A stretch of 64,000 bases of DNA from Psychromarinibacter sediminicola (GCF_029168335.1 NZ_JARGYC010000003.1:62001-126000), one strand, 5' to 3'. Shown: positions 18,674-28,527, numbered from the stretch's first letter. Numbers and translations are program-made. The notes: a model not told the origin generated them from the letters alone.

Positions 18674-21457
18674 ATGAGCCTTGCCGCCCGCATCACCCGC
18701 TGCCCGCGCCCCTTCGACCCCGACCGGGGCGCGGAGGCCGCCGCGCTGTTCCCCGACGCAGCCTCGGAGCTGCGCGACCTGCTCTCCGGCACTGGCGGAT
18801 GCAGCCCCTATCTCGCCGGTCTCATCGAGAAGGAACGCGACTGGCTGGCCGGGGCGCTCGACCGCGCGCCCGAGGACAGCCTCGCCGCAATTCTCGCCGA
18901 TACCGAGGCGCTGGATCCGTCCGATCTCTCTGCCGGCCTGCGCCGCCAGAAGCGCCGCGCCGCGCTGCTCGTCGCGCTTGCCGATCTCTCCGGCGCCTGG
19001 ACGCTGGAAGAGACCACCGCCGCGCTGACCGACTTTGCCGACCGCGCCACCGACCGGGCGCTGAAGACCTCCGTCGCCCACGAAATCCGCCGCGGCAAGC
19101 TGCCCGGCGCCACCGAGGACGATGCCGAGGACGCCGCCGGCACCTTCGCGCTGGCCATGGGCAAGATGGGCGCGCACGAGTTGAACTACTCGTCCGACAT
19201 CGACCTGATCGTGCTGTTCGACGGCGAGCGGCACCGCGAGGACTATCACGAGGCGCGCGCCGCGCTGGTCCGCGCCACCCGGAAGATGGCCGCGCTTCTG
19301 TCCGAGATCACTTCGGAGGGCTATGTCTTCCGCACCGACCTGCGCCTGCGCCCCGACGCCTCGGTCACGCCGGTCTGCCTGTCGATGGAGGCCGCCGAGA
19401 GCTATTACGAGAGCGTCGGCCGCACCTGGGAGCGCGCGGCCTATGTCAAGGCGCGGCCCTGCGCCGGCGCCGTCGCGGCGGGCGAGCGGTTCCTCGACCA
19501 CCTGACGCCGTTCGTCTGGCGCAAGCATCTCGACTTCGCCGCGATCCAGGACGCCCACGACATGCGCCTGCGCATCCGCGCCCACAAGGGGCTGGGCGGG
19601 CCGATCACGCTGGACGGGCACGACATGAAGCTCGGCCGCGGCGGCATCCGCGAGATCGAGTTCTTCACCCAGACCCGCCAGATCATCGCCGGCGGCCGCG
19701 ACCGTTCGCTCCGCGTCCGCGGCACCGCCGAGAGCCTCGCCCGGCTGGCCACGCGCGACTGGATCCCGCAGGAATTGGCCGACACGCTCACCGACCACTA
19801 CCGCTTTCACCGCGAGGTCGAGCACCGGGTGCAGATGATCGCCGACGCGCAGACCCACGAGCTGCCGGGCGACGCCGAGGGCTGGGCCCGCCTCGCGGCC
19901 TTCATGGACCGCGACGAGGACGACCTGCGCACCGAACTGCTCGACCGGCTGTCCACCGTGCACGAGCGGACCGAAGGCTTCTTCGCGCCCGGCGAGACCT
20001 CGGACGAGCCCGACATCGGCGAGGAGACGCAGGCCGTCATCGACCGCTGGCACAGCTATCCCGCGCTGCGGTCCTCCCGCGCCCGCGAGATCTTCGAACG
20101 TCTGAAGCCCGACCTGCTGGGCCGGCTGAACAAGGCCGCCCGGCCGCAGGAGGCGCTGGAGCAGTTCGACGCCTTCCTTCAGGGGCTGCCCGCCGGCGTG
20201 CAGCTTTTTTCGCTGTTCGAGGCGAACCCGCAGCTCATCGACCTGATCGTCGACATCGCCGCCACCGCGCCGGCGCTCGCGCAGTATCTCGGCCGCAACG
20301 CCCAGGTGTTCGACGCGGTCATCGGCGGTGCCTTCTTCGATCCCTGGCCGGGGGCCGAGGCGCTGACCGAGCGGCTGGGGCAGGTCATCGCCGCCGAGGA
20401 CGATTACGAGCGCAAGCTCGACGCCGCCCGCCGCTGGCAGAAGGAATGGCGCTTCCGCATCGGCGTGCATCACCTGCGCGGGCTGATCGACGCGGCCGAG
20501 GCGGGGCAGGAATACGCCGATCTCGCACAGGCCGTGCTGGCCGCGCTCTGGCCGCCGGTGGTGGCGGAGTTCGCCGCCAAGCACGGCGACCCGCCCGGCC
20601 GCGGCGCCGCCGTCTTCGGCATGGGCTCGCTCGGCGCCCGGCAGCTGACCGTGACGTCCGACCTGGACATCATCGTGATCTACGATGCCGAGGGCGCGGA
20701 CAGCTCCGACGGCCGCCGCCCGCTCGGCACGCGGCCCTACTACGCGCGCCTGACGCAGGCCTTCGTGACCGCGCTGACCGCGCCGATGGCCGAGGGGACG
20801 CTTTACGAGGTCGACATGCGGCTGCGCCCGTCCGGCCGGCAGGGGCCGGTCGCGGCGTCCTGGACCTCGTTCCAGGCCTATCAGCGCGACGAGGCCTGGA
20901 CCTGGGAGCACCTGGCGCTGACCCGCGCGCGCTTCGTCGCCGGGGCGGCGGATCTCGGCGCCGACATCGAGAGCTTCCGCAAGGAGATCATCGCCGCCCC
21001 CCGCGATGCGGCGCAGGCGCTGGCCGACGTGGCCGACATGCGCCGCCGGCTGGCCGAGGCCAAGCCCGCCGAAAGCGTCTGGGAGGCCAAGCGCGGCCCG
21101 GGCCGCATGCAGGACATCGACCTGTTGGCGCAGGCCGGCGCCCTGCTGGCCGGGGATGCCGCGCACGAGACGCTGCCGCAGCTTGCGGCGGGGCAGGGGA
21201 TCGGCTGGCTCCGCACCGGCGAGACCGAACGCCTTGCCACCGCCTACCGCCGGTTCTGGCAGGTGCAGGCGGCCGCGCGGCTGTTGACCGGCGCGGTTCT
21301 GAAGGTCGAGGAGCTGGGCGAGGGCGGGCAGGACTTCCTGCTGCGCCAGACCGGCGCCGAGAGCTTCGACGGGCTGGCGGCGGAACTGACCGAGCTTGCC
21401 GACGAGGCCGACCGCATCGTCACCGAGGCGCTGACCCGCGAGGTGGGCGCGGCGTAG
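18674..21457 (+). CDS. glnE: Bifunctional glutamine synthetase adenylyltransferase/adenylyl-removing enzyme GlnE
   Basis: GlnE (927 residues) adenylylates and deadenylylates glutamine synthetase in response to PII. The two nucleotidyltransferase domains each carry the G-x-D-x-D signature: ALAMGKMGAHELNYSSDID in the N-terminal (removing) half, and VFGMGSLGARQLTVTSDLD in the C-terminal (adding) half. The associated GRGGIREIEFF and GPGRMQDIDLL segments follow each. The ATG giving MSLAARITRCPRP was chosen; an in-frame codon 36 bases upstream is possible. Length is normal for the family. Confidence 0.96.
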   Translation: MSLAARITRCPRPFDPDRGAEAAALFPDAASELRDLLSGTGGCSPYLAGLIEKERDWLAGALDRAPEDSLAAILADTEALDPSDLSAGLRRQKRRAALLVALADLSGAWTLEETTAALTDFADRATDRALKTSVAHEIRRGKLPGATEDDAEDAAGTFALAMGKMGAHELNYSSDIDLIVLFDGERHREDYHEARAALVRATRKMAALLSEITSEGYVFRTDLRLRPDASVTPVCLSMEAAESYYESVGRTWERAAYVKARPCAGAVAAGERFLDHLTPFVWRKHLDFAAIQDAHDMRLRIRAHKGLGGPITLDGHDMKLGRGGIREIEFFTQTRQIIAGGRDRSLRVRGTAESLARLATRDWIPQELADTLTDHYRFHREVEHRVQMIADAQTHELPGDAEGWARLAAFMDRDEDDLRTELLDRLSTVHERTEGFFAPGETSDEPDIGEETQAVIDRWHSYPALRSSRAREIFERLKPDLLGRLNKAARPQEALEQFDAFLQGLPAGVQLFSLFEANPQLIDLIVDIAATAPALAQYLGRNAQVFDAVIGGAFFDPWPGAEALTERLGQVIAAEDDYERKLDAARRWQKEWRFRIGVHHLRGLIDAAEAGQEYADLAQAVLAALWPPVVAEFAAKHGDPPGRGAAVFGMGSLGARQLTVTSDLDIIVIYDAEGADSSDGRRPLGTRPYYARLTQAFVTALTAPMAEGTLYEVDMRLRPSGRQGPVAASWTSFQAYQRDEAWTWEHLALTRARFVAGAADLGADIESFRKEIIAAPRDAAQALADVADMRRRLAEAKPAESVWEAKRGPGRMQDIDLLAQAGALLAGDAAHETLPQLAAGQGIGWLRTGETERLATAYRRFWQVQAAARLLTGAVLKVEELGEGGQDFLLRQTGAESFDGLAAELTELADEADRIVTEALTREVGAA

Positions 21458-21475
21458 CGGGGGCCGCGCCGCCCG

Positions 21476-21940
21476 CTACCGCGCGATGTGGCGGTAGATT
21501 TCGGTGCGCAGCTCCTCCGGCGCGGTCTTCTCCGGGTCGTCGACATAGAGTTCCCAGATCGGCATTCCCGCGTCGAGCCCTTCCGCGCGCATATGGTCCC
21601 ACAGCGCGTGATGGCTGCGGTTCAGCTCGGAATAGGGGCCGACATGGGTGCATGTCATCGCCGGACCCTCCGGCAGCGTGGCCGACTTGACCAGCCGTTC
21701 CGCCTTGCCCGCGTCCTTGGCCGAGACGATCATGCCGCATTCGAAGAAGATCTCCTCGCCGCTGGGCATCTTCGGATAGACGGCCATCGGCGCGCCGCTG
21801 GGCTGGATGCCGTGACGCGCCATGAAATCGAGGAGTTCGCCGAAGGCGGTGCCCATATGCTCGGCGATGTCGGCCATGCGGCACTCCCGCTCAAGGTACA
21901 GGTAGTGCTGCGGCGGCAGGGTGACGCGCTTGAATTCCAT
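21476..21940 (-). CDS. GyrI-like small-molecule-binding domain protein
   Basis: The 154-residue protein consists of one GyrI/AraC-effector-type domain. It starts MEFKRVTLPPQHYLYLERE, contains MAVYPKMPSGEEIFFECGM and THVGPYSELNRSHHALWDHM, and ends in an IYRHIAR helix. Without a DNA-binding domain such proteins may sequester or hydrolyse small ligands. It converges on glnE with 18 bases between stops. The upstream secreted gene lies 17 bases away on the same strand, so they may be cotranscribed. Confidence 0.8.
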   Translation of the reverse strand: MEFKRVTLPPQHYLYLERECRMADIAEHMGTAFGELLDFMARHGIQPSGAPMAVYPKMPSGEEIFFECGMIVSAKDAGKAERLVKSATLPEGPAMTCTHVGPYSELNRSHHALWDHMRAEGLDAGMPIWELYVDDPEKTAPEELRTEIYRHIAR

Positions 21941-21957
21941 GCGGAGCCTCTTCGTTG

Positions 21958-22320
21958 TCAGGTGCAGGCGATATAGGCGAGGGGAATCCCGCGCGGCTCG
22001 CCCAGGTCGATCCGATAGAGCGTCGCGCCGTCCTCCGCCAGTTCGAGATATATCGAGCGGGTCCATGTCTCGCCCTCGCCGGAAAAGGCGAAATCGGCCA
22101 CGATGCCGGCCTCCTCCGGCGCCCAGCCCTGCAGCGTGCCGGTGGATTCGTAGAACCGCGCCTCGGTCGCGGTCAGCTCGAGATAGCCCTCGGCGCCGGG
22201 ACCGCCGGCGCAGGCGTCTTCGGTAAAGCCCCAGCCGCCGATCAGCGTCTCGGGCAGGGGTTCCGCCGCGGCGGCCGGCGCTGCGAGAAGGACAAGGGCG
22301 AAGAGCGGGCGTGTCGGCAT
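21958..22320 (-). CDS. Small secreted protein of unknown function
   Basis: The 120-residue product has a clear signal peptide (MPTRPLFALVLLAAPAAAA). The mature part is a small beta-rich domain (LIGGWGFTEDACAGG at the start, ending GIPLAYIACT) with two Cys that could form a disulphide. It is not recognised beyond resembling small periplasmic domains of the order. Frame extension upstream lacks a good start. It is in the same direction as the GyrI-like gene. Confidence 0.65.
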   Translation of the reverse strand: MPTRPLFALVLLAAPAAAAEPLPETLIGGWGFTEDACAGGPGAEGYLELTATEARFYESTGTLQGWAPEEAGIVADFAFSGEGETWTRSIYLELAEDGATLYRIDLGEPRGIPLAYIACT

Positions 22321-22589
22321 TGGACCTCGAACGGGTTGGCGGTGTCTGGACGCATACCGCCACAAATCGGCCGCTTTGGTAAGAGGCAATCGCGCGGCGT
22401 GCGCTGGCTTCAGGGGGCGTTTACGATATATTTCTACGGTAACGGCGACCGAATAACCGGCGCAACGCCGCGAAACCGGACCGGCACGGGGGGCGACGCC
22501 AGGTTTTTCTGCGTTGCGGCGGGGCCGCGGGTCCGGCGGGCCGTCCCGGCGCCGGAGCCATCATGACCAGCCGCTCAAGGAGCCGTCCC

Positions 22590-22784
22590 ATGTGCCTGAC
22601 CACCGAAGCCCTGCTGCTGTTTCTCAGCCTGCTGCCCTCCGAGATCGTGGAAACCTCCGCCGACCGCATCGTCGTCCGCGCCGAGGTGAGCGATGCCGTC
22701 TGGCTGCCCAATGGCCGCGAATGGTGCACGGATGCGCGGGAGACCGGGGCGCTCGGCCGGTCCGGGCCGCGGCAGCCGACCTGA
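22590..22784 (+). CDS. Putative 64-residue protein
   Basis: A short ORF begins at an ATG preceded by a strong AAGGAG (22577-22582) at ideal distance. The product starts MCLTTEALLLFLSLLP, a short hydrophobic stretch. It continues with a polar part containing EIVETSADRIVVRAEVSDAV and an isolated Cys. I do not recognise it. The ribosome site, the coding-like composition and its lone position before the ilvC terminator support a real gene, but a shadow frame is not excluded. Confidence 0.45.
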   Translation: MCLTTEALLLFLSLLPSEIVETSADRIVVRAEVSDAVWLPNGREWCTDARETGALGRSGPRQPT

Positions 22785-22833
22785 GCCGGAGGGTGCAGGC
22801 ACGCACCGACCGCGGCAGGTGTTCTTCCAACCG

Positions 22834-22864
22834 AAAACGGCGGCCCGGATCGCCCGGGCCGCCG
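22834..22864 (-). terminator. Intrinsic terminator of ilvC
   Basis: An 11-bp perfect stem (22838-22848 with 22854-22864, 5-base loop) is followed on the minus strand by TTTT (22834-22837). It lies 38 bases after the ilvC stop. Confidence 0.85.
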
Positions 22865-22901
22865 TCGTCATTCAGACCGGCCGCCGGCAGGCGGCGCCGG
22901 T

Positions 22902-23957
<1,056 letters not shown>

Positions 23958-24023
23958 CTAACTTGGACGGCCCGCCTGCGCGAGACTTGTGCCGCACGTT
24001 TTTTGCGGTATCTTCGGCAAGAT

Positions 24024-24035
24024 CATTCGCGAATG
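24024..24035. promoter_or_regulatory. Palindrome in the ilvC-lrp divergent region
   Basis: CATTCGCGAATG is a perfect 12-base palindrome, 20 bases before the first regulator gene and 100 bases before ilvC. It is a candidate autoregulatory site, but no factor can be named. Confidence 0.35.
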
Positions 24036-24055
24036 CGCCGTGGCCCGGAGAATTC

Positions 24056-24511
24056 ATGCTCGACGACATCGACCGGCGCCTGCTGCGCCGGATGCAGGAC
24101 GACCCCGGACGCGCCGTGCCGGAGCTGGCCGAGCATGCCGGCATCAACGTGCGCCAGGCGATGCGGCGGCTCGACCGGCTGCGCGAGGCGGGGATCATCC
24201 GCGGCGTGCGCGGGGTGATCGACTGGCGCGCGCTGGGATGGGAGGTCGCCGTGTCCCTGCGCTTCACGCTGGACAAGACCGACCCGCGCGCCTTCGACGC
24301 CTTCATCGCCGCCGCCCGCGAGGTGCCCGAGGTGATCGAGATCCAGACCTTCCTGGGCCGCGTCGACGTGCGGCTGAACGTGATCGCCCGCGACATGGCG
24401 GACTACCAGCGTATCTACCGCGACCGGATCGTGACCCTGCCGCATATCGCCGACATCGAGGCGCTGATGCATGTGGCGACGGTGAAGGCGGAGGAGTGGC
24501 TGCCGGTATGA
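24056..24511 (+). CDS. Lrp/AsnC family transcriptional regulator (first of tandem pair)
   Basis: The 151-residue protein has an AsnC-type helix-turn-helix (MLDDIDRRLLRRMQDDPGR, then VRQAMRRLDRLREAGIIRG) and a RAM/ligand-binding ferredoxin-like domain (VAVSLRFTLD, EVIEIQTFLGRVDVRL, MADYQRIYRDRIVTLP). The family forms dimers and octamers that sense amino acids. It is divergent from ilvC, so control of branched-chain synthesis is plausible but inferred. The second regulator starts 7 bases after its stop. Confidence 0.93.
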   Translation: MLDDIDRRLLRRMQDDPGRAVPELAEHAGINVRQAMRRLDRLREAGIIRGVRGVIDWRALGWEVAVSLRFTLDKTDPRAFDAFIAAAREVPEVIEIQTFLGRVDVRLNVIARDMADYQRIYRDRIVTLPHIADIEALMHVATVKAEEWLPV

Positions 24512-24518
24512 GGACGTC

Positions 24519-24977
24519 GTGACCGTGGAGCTGGACGAGACCGACCGGGCGCTCCTGCGCGCGCTGTCGCAGAACGCGGCGCAGACGGCGAGCCAGCTGG
24601 GCCGCGCCGTCGGCCTCAGCCAGCCGGCCGCGTGGCGGCGGGTGCAGCGGCTGTGGGCCTCGGGCGCGCTGGCCGGCCGGCGGCTGGACCTGGACCCGGA
24701 GAAGCTGGGCTTTGGCGTCACGGTGTTCCTCGGGGTGAAGCTGGCGGCGCGCGGGCGCGTGTCGCTGGAGGATTTCGAGCGGATCGTGGGCGCCATCCCC
24801 GAGGTGCAGCGGGTGGAGCATGTGCTGGGGCTCTACGACTACCGGCTGCGGGTGGTGGCGCGCGACCTGGCGGATTTCGAGCGGGTGCTGCGACGGCGGA
24901 TCATGGCGCTGCCGGGAGTGGGCAGCGTGGAAGCCAACGTGATGCTGAGCGAGGAGCGGCTGCCGGGACCGCTGTGA
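24519..24977 (+). CDS. Lrp/AsnC family transcriptional regulator (second of tandem pair)
   Basis: This 152-residue protein starts at a GTG with TGAGGA just upstream. The helix-turn-helix (LDETDRALLRALSQNAAQTA, then SQPAAWRRVQRLWASGALAG) and RAM domain (GVTVFLGVKLA, VQRVEHVLGLYDYRLRVVA, LPGVGSVEANVML) are complete. Translation is probably coupled to the upstream paralogue. The two proteins are clearly different in sequence, so they may form mixed oligomers or sense different ligands. That is inference. Confidence 0.92.
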   Translation: MTVELDETDRALLRALSQNAAQTASQLGRAVGLSQPAAWRRVQRLWASGALAGRRLDLDPEKLGFGVTVFLGVKLAARGRVSLEDFERIVGAIPEVQRVEHVLGLYDYRLRVVARDLADFERVLRRRIMALPGVGSVEANVMLSEERLPGPL

Positions 24978-25093
24978 GACCCGCGAAACGGCCCTTCGCA
25001 CGTATCGCTCCGCACCGCCCCCGCAACTCTGCCGCTGACATCCCTCCGCGCCCGGCCTATGAAGGCGCCGGACACGATCGGAGGACCCTGCCC

Positions 25094-26221
25094 ATGCCCG
25101 CGCTGCTCGATACCGTCGATCCCGACGGCCACCTGGAATTCTCGGTGGTCTTCACCGACCGCTCGCTGAACCACATGTCCGCCGCCTTCTGCGAGGTGAT
25201 GCGCGACATCTCGGGGATGCTGAAGGAGGTCTACAACGCCGATGCCGTCGCCGTGGTGCCAGGCGGCGGGACCTACGCGATGGAGGCCGTGGCGCGGCAG
25301 TTCGCGACCGGCAAGCGGGCGCTGGTGATCCGCAACGGCTTCTTTTCCTACCGCTGGAGCCAGATCCTGGAGATGGGGGCGATCCCGGCCGCCGAGACGG
25401 TGTTGAAGGCCCGGCGCACGGGCAACGCACCCGACGCGCCCTTCGCCCCGGCGCCGGTCGAGGAGGTGACAGCCAAGATCGCCGAGGAGAAGCCCGAGAT
25501 CGTCTTCGCCCCTCATGTGGAGACGTCCTCGGGGATGATCCTGCCCGACGACTATATCCGCGCCGTGGCGCAGGCGGCGCATGACGCGGGCGGGCTGTTC
25601 GTGCTGGACTGCATCGCCTCGGGCTGCGTCTGGGCGGACATGAAGGCGCTCGGCGTCGACGTGCTGATCTCGGCGCCGCAGAAGGGCTGGTCGGCCTCGC
25701 CCTCGGCCGGGCTGGTGATGATGAACGACGACGCGGTGGCGCGGTGCAAGGCCACGGTCTCGACCTCCTTCGCCATCGACCTGGGCAAGTGGCTGTCGAT
25801 CATGGAGACCTACGAGGGCGGCGGGCACGCCTATCACGCGACGATGCCGACCGATGCGCTGCGCGGCTTCCGCGACACGATGGTCGAGACGCGGGCCTAC
25901 GGCTATGACCGGCTGCAGGAGGCGCAATGGGCGCAGGGCCGGCGCGTGCGCGCGGCGCTGGAGACGCGGGGGGTCCGGTCGGTCGCGGCCGAGGGGTTTC
26001 AGGCGCCCGGCGTCGTGGTGAGCTATACCGCAGACCCGGAGATCGCCACCGGCAAGGCGTTCCTGGCCGCGGGCGTGCAGGTGGCCGCGGGCGTGCCGCT
26101 GATGGTCGACGAGGGGCCGGACTACCGGGCGTTCCGGCTGGGGCTGTTCGGGCTGGACAAGCTGAAGGACGTCGACGCCTCGGTGGCGCGGCTGGAGGCG
26201 GCGCTGGACGAGGTGCTCTGA
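25094..26221 (+). CDS. Class V aminotransferase (alanine/serine-glyoxylate type)
   Basis: The 375-residue PLP enzyme shows VPGGGTYAMEAVARQF near the cofactor phosphate site, VFAPHVETSSGM, VLDCIASGCVWADM with the PLP-contacting Asp, and ISAPQKGWSASPSAGLV with the Schiff-base Lys. The subgroup is alanine-glyoxylate / serine-glyoxylate-like transaminase, and exact substrates cannot be read from sequence. GGAGGA lies 12 bases upstream of the ATG; the frame extends far upstream only as a shadow. It follows the two Lrp genes in the same direction, possibly as their target. Confidence 0.9.
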   Translation: MPALLDTVDPDGHLEFSVVFTDRSLNHMSAAFCEVMRDISGMLKEVYNADAVAVVPGGGTYAMEAVARQFATGKRALVIRNGFFSYRWSQILEMGAIPAAETVLKARRTGNAPDAPFAPAPVEEVTAKIAEEKPEIVFAPHVETSSGMILPDDYIRAVAQAAHDAGGLFVLDCIASGCVWADMKALGVDVLISAPQKGWSASPSAGLVMMNDDAVARCKATVSTSFAIDLGKWLSIMETYEGGGHAYHATMPTDALRGFRDTMVETRAYGYDRLQEAQWAQGRRVRAALETRGVRSVAAEGFQAPGVVVSYTADPEIATGKAFLAAGVQVAAGVPLMVDEGPDYRAFRLGLFGLDKLKDVDASVARLEAALDEVL

Positions 26222-26243
26222 CCGGCCGGCGCGCCGCACTGCT

Positions 26244-26268
26244 GCTTCTTCTCGTTCCAAATACGCAA
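26244..26268 (-). repeat. Short dispersed repeat, copy 1 (core TTCTCGTTCCAAATACGC)
   Basis: A 25-base sequence with core TTCTCGTTCCAAATACGC lies 23 bases after the aminotransferase stop. It recurs exactly, in reverse orientation, at 55143-55167, and in a diverged form at 36363-36386. Confidence 0.8.
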
Positions 26269-26330
26269 TCGCGCGCGCGGGGCCCGGTCCGCCGGTCTGG
26301 TTTGCTCCCCGGACATGCGACATCGAGGCT

Positions 26331-27287
26331 CTAGCGCGGCCCTCCCACCTGCCAGCGGTCGGCGAAATGCTTGAGCGCGATGGTGTTGTTGCGGTTGTGG
26401 CGCTCGCCGGGGACGCGGTTGACCAGCCCGAGGCGGGTCTGCTGCAGGAGCGCCGCCTGGGCGCGCGGCACGAAGGAGAGCGAGGGCGCCGGGATCACCC
26501 AGATCTCCGCGCGGCACAGCGCCGAGGAGCGGACGTCGTCGACGAAGCGCAGTTCCGGCGGCTGGCCGGTGAAGTCCGCCAGCGATTTTTCGTCGAAAAA
26601 TCGGGGCCGGACGAGGTAGGACATGACGCCCTGGAAGATGTCGACCCGGCGCGGCTTGCGCAGGCGCGAGGCGCGGATCGGGGCCGGCGGCCGCATGAAC
26701 AGGTTGGCGCGGATCGTGGTCATCCGGTCGACGAGGTCCGGCGGCGCGACCCAGCCGGCCATCGTCAGCGCCCGGTCGGGCTGCGCCGCCGCGGCCCGCT
26801 CGTAGCGCGCGAGCAGCCAGGGCGGGTAGATGCGGTCGTCGTCCACGACCACGAGCGGGGTGTCCGGCGGCTCGGCCTGGACCGAGGGGATCAGCTTGGT
26901 GCCCGGGCCGAGATCGTCGCAGCGGCGGATCTGCAGCGAGGCAAGCCGGTTGAGCGGCGCGGGGATCTCGTAGGCCCGGTTCTCGCGGGTGCTGTGGCGC
27001 GGCAGGTTAAGCGTGATGCGGGCCGGCGGGCGGGTCTGGTCCAGGAGGCTCTTCAGCGTCGGCTCCAGCAGGGCGATGCGGCTGGGGGTCGTCGTCAGCG
27101 TCACCACGATCTCCGAGCGCTCCGCCTTCTCCCAGCGGCGGTCGAGCGTGGCGAGATCCATGCGCGCCAGCTTCCACTCGCGCCAGAGATCGGCCGGGAG
27201 GCATTCGCCCTCGAACAGGTGGTGCAGGTAGAGCGCCAGCGCGGCGAGGGCCAGGACGGTCAGGGGCAGCAGAATCCACAGGCTCAT
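26331..27287 (-). CDS. Membrane-anchored glycosyltransferase-like protein
   Basis: The 318-residue protein has one N-terminal membrane segment (MSLWILLPLTVLALAALALY). A GT-A-like domain follows: VVTLTTTPSRIALLEPTLKS at the start, VVVDDDRIYPPWLLARY with an Asp triplet in the place of the DxD metal motif, and a C-terminal LVNRVPGERHNRNNTIALKH. It is likely an inner-membrane-bound sugar transferase of unknown donor and acceptor. The in-frame FFDEKS segment is encoded by a palindrome (26583-26603). It starts 7 bases after the DUF2244 gene ends, so they are one transcript. Confidence 0.75.
   Translation of the reverse strand: MSLWILLPLTVLALAALALYLHHLFEGECLPADLWREWKLARMDLATLDRRWEKAERSEIVVTLTTTPSRIALLEPTLKSLLDQTRPPARITLNLPRHSTRENRAYEIPAPLNRLASLQIRRCDDLGPGTKLIPSVQAEPPDTPLVVVDDDRIYPPWLLARYERAAAAQPDRALTMAGWVAPPDLVDRMTTIRANLFMRPPAPIRASRLRKPRRVDIFQGVMSYLVRPRFFDEKSLADFTGQPPELRFVDDVRSSALCRAEIWVIPAPSLSFVPRAQAALLQQTRLGLVNRVPGERHNRNNTIALKHFADRWQVGGPR
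26583..26603. repeat. Palindrome inside the glycosyltransferase gene
   Basis: A 21-base palindrome (core ATTTTTCGTCGAAAAAT, 10-base arms around one T) encodes Phe-Phe-Asp-Glu-Lys in the gene. A palindrome with the same core and same encoded peptide occurs in gluQ at 56454-56474. Confidence 0.7.
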
Positions 27288-27294
27288 GCGCCGC

Positions 27295-27798
27295 TTACTG
27301 CGACGGCTGGCCGAGCCGTGCAAGCCGGTCCTGCAGGTCGTGATACAGTGCCACCCGTTCCTCCGGCGACAGGAAGGCGCCGATCTCGACGGTGCGGCCG
27401 GCGCCCTCCAGCGTGACGTATTGCTCCACCGGCCCGCCGGTCTCGTGCAGCTTCAGCTTCACCCAATAGGGGTTGGCCTGCCAGCTCTGGGCCGGACCGC
27501 GGGGGTTGGAGCGGATCAGCTCGATCCGGTCGTCCCAGAGCGACAGGTCCTCGCGCAGGCGGGCGTCGGCGTAGCTGCGCTTCATGAAGGCCCAGGCGGC
27601 CCAGAAGGCGCCGAGGACGAAGGGCAAGAGGCCCCAGAGGATCGGCGATCCGACGACGGCCGAGAGGGGCACGAGCACCAGCAGGAAGGTGATGCCGAAG
27701 AAGGTCACGAACCCCTCGGGCGACAGCGACCGGTGCGGCCAGGCGTGCAGCTCGGCCGCCTTGCCGTCGGGGGGTGGCGTGATCCATTCGTAGGGCAT
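27295..27798 (-). CDS. DUF2244 family integral membrane protein
   Basis: The 167-residue protein begins MPYEWITPPPDGKAAELHAWPHRSLSP (quoted in part). Two adjacent membrane helices follow (about residues 30-70, FVTFFGITFLLVLVPLSAV and ILWGLLPFVLGAFWAAWAF), then a soluble domain with RIELIRSNPRGPAQSWQANP and IGAFLSPEERVALYHDLQ. This is the DUF2244 layout, often found near respiratory oxidase genes in alphaproteobacteria; ctaD is 0.7 kb away here. Function is unknown. Confidence 0.88.
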   Translation of the reverse strand: MPYEWITPPPDGKAAELHAWPHRSLSPEGFVTFFGITFLLVLVPLSAVVGSPILWGLLPFVLGAFWAAWAFMKRSYADARLREDLSLWDDRIELIRSNPRGPAQSWQANPYWVKLKLHETGGPVEQYVTLEGAGRTVEIGAFLSPEERVALYHDLQDRLARLGQPSQ

Positions 27799-27991
27799 CG
27801 GCCGGGATCATAAGCCTCTGCGCGACAGGGGGAAGGGGCCGGGCCGCGGCGACGGAGGGGCATGGCGCCGCAGCCCGCGCCGGCGGGCGGTGCGCAGAAA
27901 ACGCTTGGGCGCGCGCCGCTGCCGGCTTTACCCTAACGTAAGGCCGGCGGAGTTGGAGAGGCCGGTCTGAAGTCGATCAGGAGTACTCGAT

Positions 27992-28405
27992 ATGCGTTTT
28001 TCCGCTGCGTCCGCCATTGCATTCTGTCTCGCCGCGCTTCCCGCCACGGCCCAGACCGCCAACCTGTTCCTCGGCAGTTGGGCCTGCCAGCATTCGATGG
28101 AGCCCTATAGCGGCAATGCCTATGACAAGCATTTCTGGGAGTACCAGATGAACGTCGCCCCGGACGGCAGCTGGCAGATGAGCGGGATGTATTACAACCC
28201 CGTCACCGGCCAGACCGCGATGCAGGGCGGCGGATCCTGGCAACCGCAGTCCGGCGCGCCGAGCGCGGATTTCCAGGGCGAGTACTGGCTCGCCAATGGC
28301 AGCGTGGCGCCCTACACGGTCGTCTACACGGCGGCCGACCAGCGGAACCTCTATCTGCAGTTCCGCGGGCACAGCCATATCCAGAACGCCACCTGCCAGC
28401 GCTGA
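27992..28405 (+). CDS. Small secreted protein of unknown function
   Basis: The 137-residue product has a signal peptide (MRFSAASAIAFCLAALPATA). The mature domain contains LFLGSWACQHSMEPYSG, MNVAPDGSWQMSGMYYN and LYLQFRGHSHIQNATCQ, with two Cys likely bridged. The repeated Trp/Tyr/Gly pattern suggests a small beta-barrel, resembling lipocalin-like periplasmic proteins. CAGGAG lies 11 bases before the ATG. It shares a bidirectional terminator with ctaD. Confidence 0.7.
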   Translation: MRFSAASAIAFCLAALPATAQTANLFLGSWACQHSMEPYSGNAYDKHFWEYQMNVAPDGSWQMSGMYYNPVTGQTAMQGGGSWQPQSGAPSADFQGEYWLANGSVAPYTVVYTAADQRNLYLQFRGHSHIQNATCQR

Positions 28406-28476
28406 GGCCGGGGCGGGCCGCCCGTCCGGTTCGGTCACGGTCGGGGCCGATCGTCCGGCACCCGGGGCGCCAAAGC

Positions 28477-28505
28477 AAAAGGCCCCGCGCATCGGCGGGG
28501 CCTTT
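28477..28505. terminator. Bidirectional intrinsic terminator (secreted protein / ctaD)
   Basis: An 11-bp stem (28478-28488 with 28495-28505) is flanked by AAAA on the left and CTTT on the right, so it can end transcription from both sides. It lies 72 bases after the plus-strand gene and 23 bases after the ctaD stop. Confidence 0.85.
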
Positions 28506-28527
28506 CGTGTTCCGGGGTGGGCCGGCC

